From Kaistia hirudinis (GTDB lineage: Bacteria; Pseudomonadota; Alphaproteobacteria; Rhizobiales; Kaistiaceae): a DNA stretch of 64,000 nucleotides. The first letter of the stretch is position 1. Every line of letters starts with the position of its first letter. The stretch spans positions 26,227 to 90,226 of the forward strand of contig NZ_JACIDS010000007.1 of NCBI RefSeq assembly GCF_014196455.1, read 5' to 3'. Made by a program: the position numbers and the translations under genes. The notes under the pieces were generated by a model. It had not been told where the DNA came from and made no database searches. It saw only the letters and a program-made list of their open reading frames with translations. Shown here piece after piece: positions 63,255 through 64,000 of this stretch.

Positions 63255-64000
63255 ATGCGCGCGCCCGATTTGTCCCTCGCTTCCGCCTTCGAGCCACCGG
63301 CCGTCCCCGGCTGGGCGGTGCCGCGCGCGCAGGTCGCCGATCTCGCCGAGACCGCCTACATGGCCGGCGCAGCGTTGACTTCATTGGATAATCTCATTCG
63401 TGCAGAGCCGCCCTGGTCCGGCGCCTGGCGCCAGCGGGTGGCCTTGAACGCAGCCGCGAGTGCGGCCCGGCTGCTCGGCCATCGCGAGGATGCGCCGGCG
63501 CTGCGCGACGCCTGGCACCTGCGCCCGCCTGGCGCCGATCCCGGGCCGGCCGGCAACCTCTTAGCGGCGTGGCGGCGCCTCGCCACTCGGTCTCCGGTCG
63601 TCGATGCCGAGGGCCTGCGCTCTCTCACCAATCTGCTCGGCCTTGCCTGGTCGGACGGGTTCGAGCGGATCCCGGACCTCGTGGAGGAAGCCGTGCGCAC
63701 CGCGCGGCCGGCGCCGCTCATCGCCGCGGCGGTCGCGCGCGAGGTGGCGGCGCTGGCGCCGCACAATGAGGCGCTGGCCTGGTGGTGTGCTGACCTCGCG
63801 CTGGCGCGAGCGATGCGCTGGCCGATCCCGGTGCCGGTGCTCGCCACCCAGATCCACGCGCCGGCGCTGCGGTCCGGTCCCTGCGGTCGTCGGCCGCGGC
63901 CGGGAGGGGAGGGGCATGCGGCGGCCCTGTGCCTCGCCACGGCCGCCGGGGCGGTGGAGGCCTGCCGTCTCGCCGGCGAGATCGCCCGCCGCGCCGCACG
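63255..64000 (+). CDS. DUF1403 family protein (3' truncated by window)
   Basis: At least 248 residues, reading off the right edge. It begins MRAPDLSLASAFEPPAVPGWAVPRA and continues ETAYMAGAALTSLDNLIRAEPPWSGAWRQRVALNAAASAARLLGHREDAPALRDAWHL, the DUF1403 pattern, which recurs on alphaproteobacterial plasmids next to the recombinase seen here. It is Ala/Leu-rich and helical, soluble, of unknown function. The codon use is extremely GC-rich. The true stop lies outside the window. Confidence 0.82.
   Translation, partial: MRAPDLSLASAFEPPAVPGWAVPRAQVADLAETAYMAGAALTSLDNLIRAEPPWSGAWRQRVALNAAASAARLLGHREDAPALRDAWHLRPPGADPGPAGNLLAAWRRLATRSPVVDAEGLRSLTNLLGLAWSDGFERIPDLVEEAVRTARPAPLIAAAVAREVAALAPHNEALAWWCADLALARAMRWPIPVPVLATQIHAPALRSGPCGRRPRPGGEGHAAALCLATAAGAVEACRLAGEIARRAA

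Overview
The window is a 64-kb piece of a large conjugative repABC plasmid, or a closely related integrated element, from a high-GC alphaproteobacterium. The order Hyphomicrobiales (Rhizobiales) is most likely. The evidence is a Ti/Sym-type backbone: a repABC replication and partition cassette, a divergent traCDG / traAFBH region around a recognisable oriT, and a complete traI-trbBCDEJKLFGHI mating-pair operon. TraR, TraM and TraI make a full quorum-sensing circuit for transfer.

Layout. (1) 0-10.6 kb: plasmid accessory genes, read rightward. They include the end of a giant helicase, a ParB-like protein, several small unknowns, an ArdC-like antirestriction protein, a PP-loop (PAPS-reductase-like) protein, DUF736, a VapBC-type toxin-antitoxin pair and a WGR protein. 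Four of these genes have long GC-rich leaders that share a CCTGCGC-hairpin motif 133-168 nt before the start codon. (2) 11-16.2 kb: first cargo block, with an alpha/beta hydrolase, an outer-membrane channel, a formylglycine-generating enzyme, a DUF202 membrane protein and a CTPSR-type sulfatase. (3) 16.6-26.4 kb: traG-traD-traC, oriT, traA-traF-traB-traH, traM and traR. (4) 27.5-44.4 kb: second cargo block. It has an AraC regulator, DUF1254, a phosphatase, a PAS-GGDEF protein, a lipoprotein hydrolase, an AraC remnant and a porin-like protein. These are followed by a tightly coupled run of DUF3604, a periplasmic protein, a PpiC-type isomerase and three HupE/UreJ-like membrane proteins, then a channel-like protein. 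(5) 44.6-54.8 kb: the leftward trb operon, beginning with traI. (6) 55.2-59 kb: repABC with its antisense ctRNA. (7) 59-64 kb: a frameshifted GrpB gene, an Xre-RES toxin-antitoxin pair, a tyrosine recombinase coupled to a protein with AcrVA2-like features, a palindrome that could be a recombination site or operator, and the start of a DUF1403 gene.

How it works together (inference from the families). TraI makes an acyl-homoserine lactone. TraR binds it and activates tra/trb, and probably repABC copy number; TraM restrains TraR. TraA nicks at oriT, TraG couples the relaxosome to the Trb channel, and TraF processes the pilin. The two cargo blocks look like envelope or catabolic functions carried by the plasmid. 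The sulfatase and its activating enzyme are the clearest functional pair. The DUF3604/PPIase/HupE run is the least understood and looks like one translationally coupled unit.
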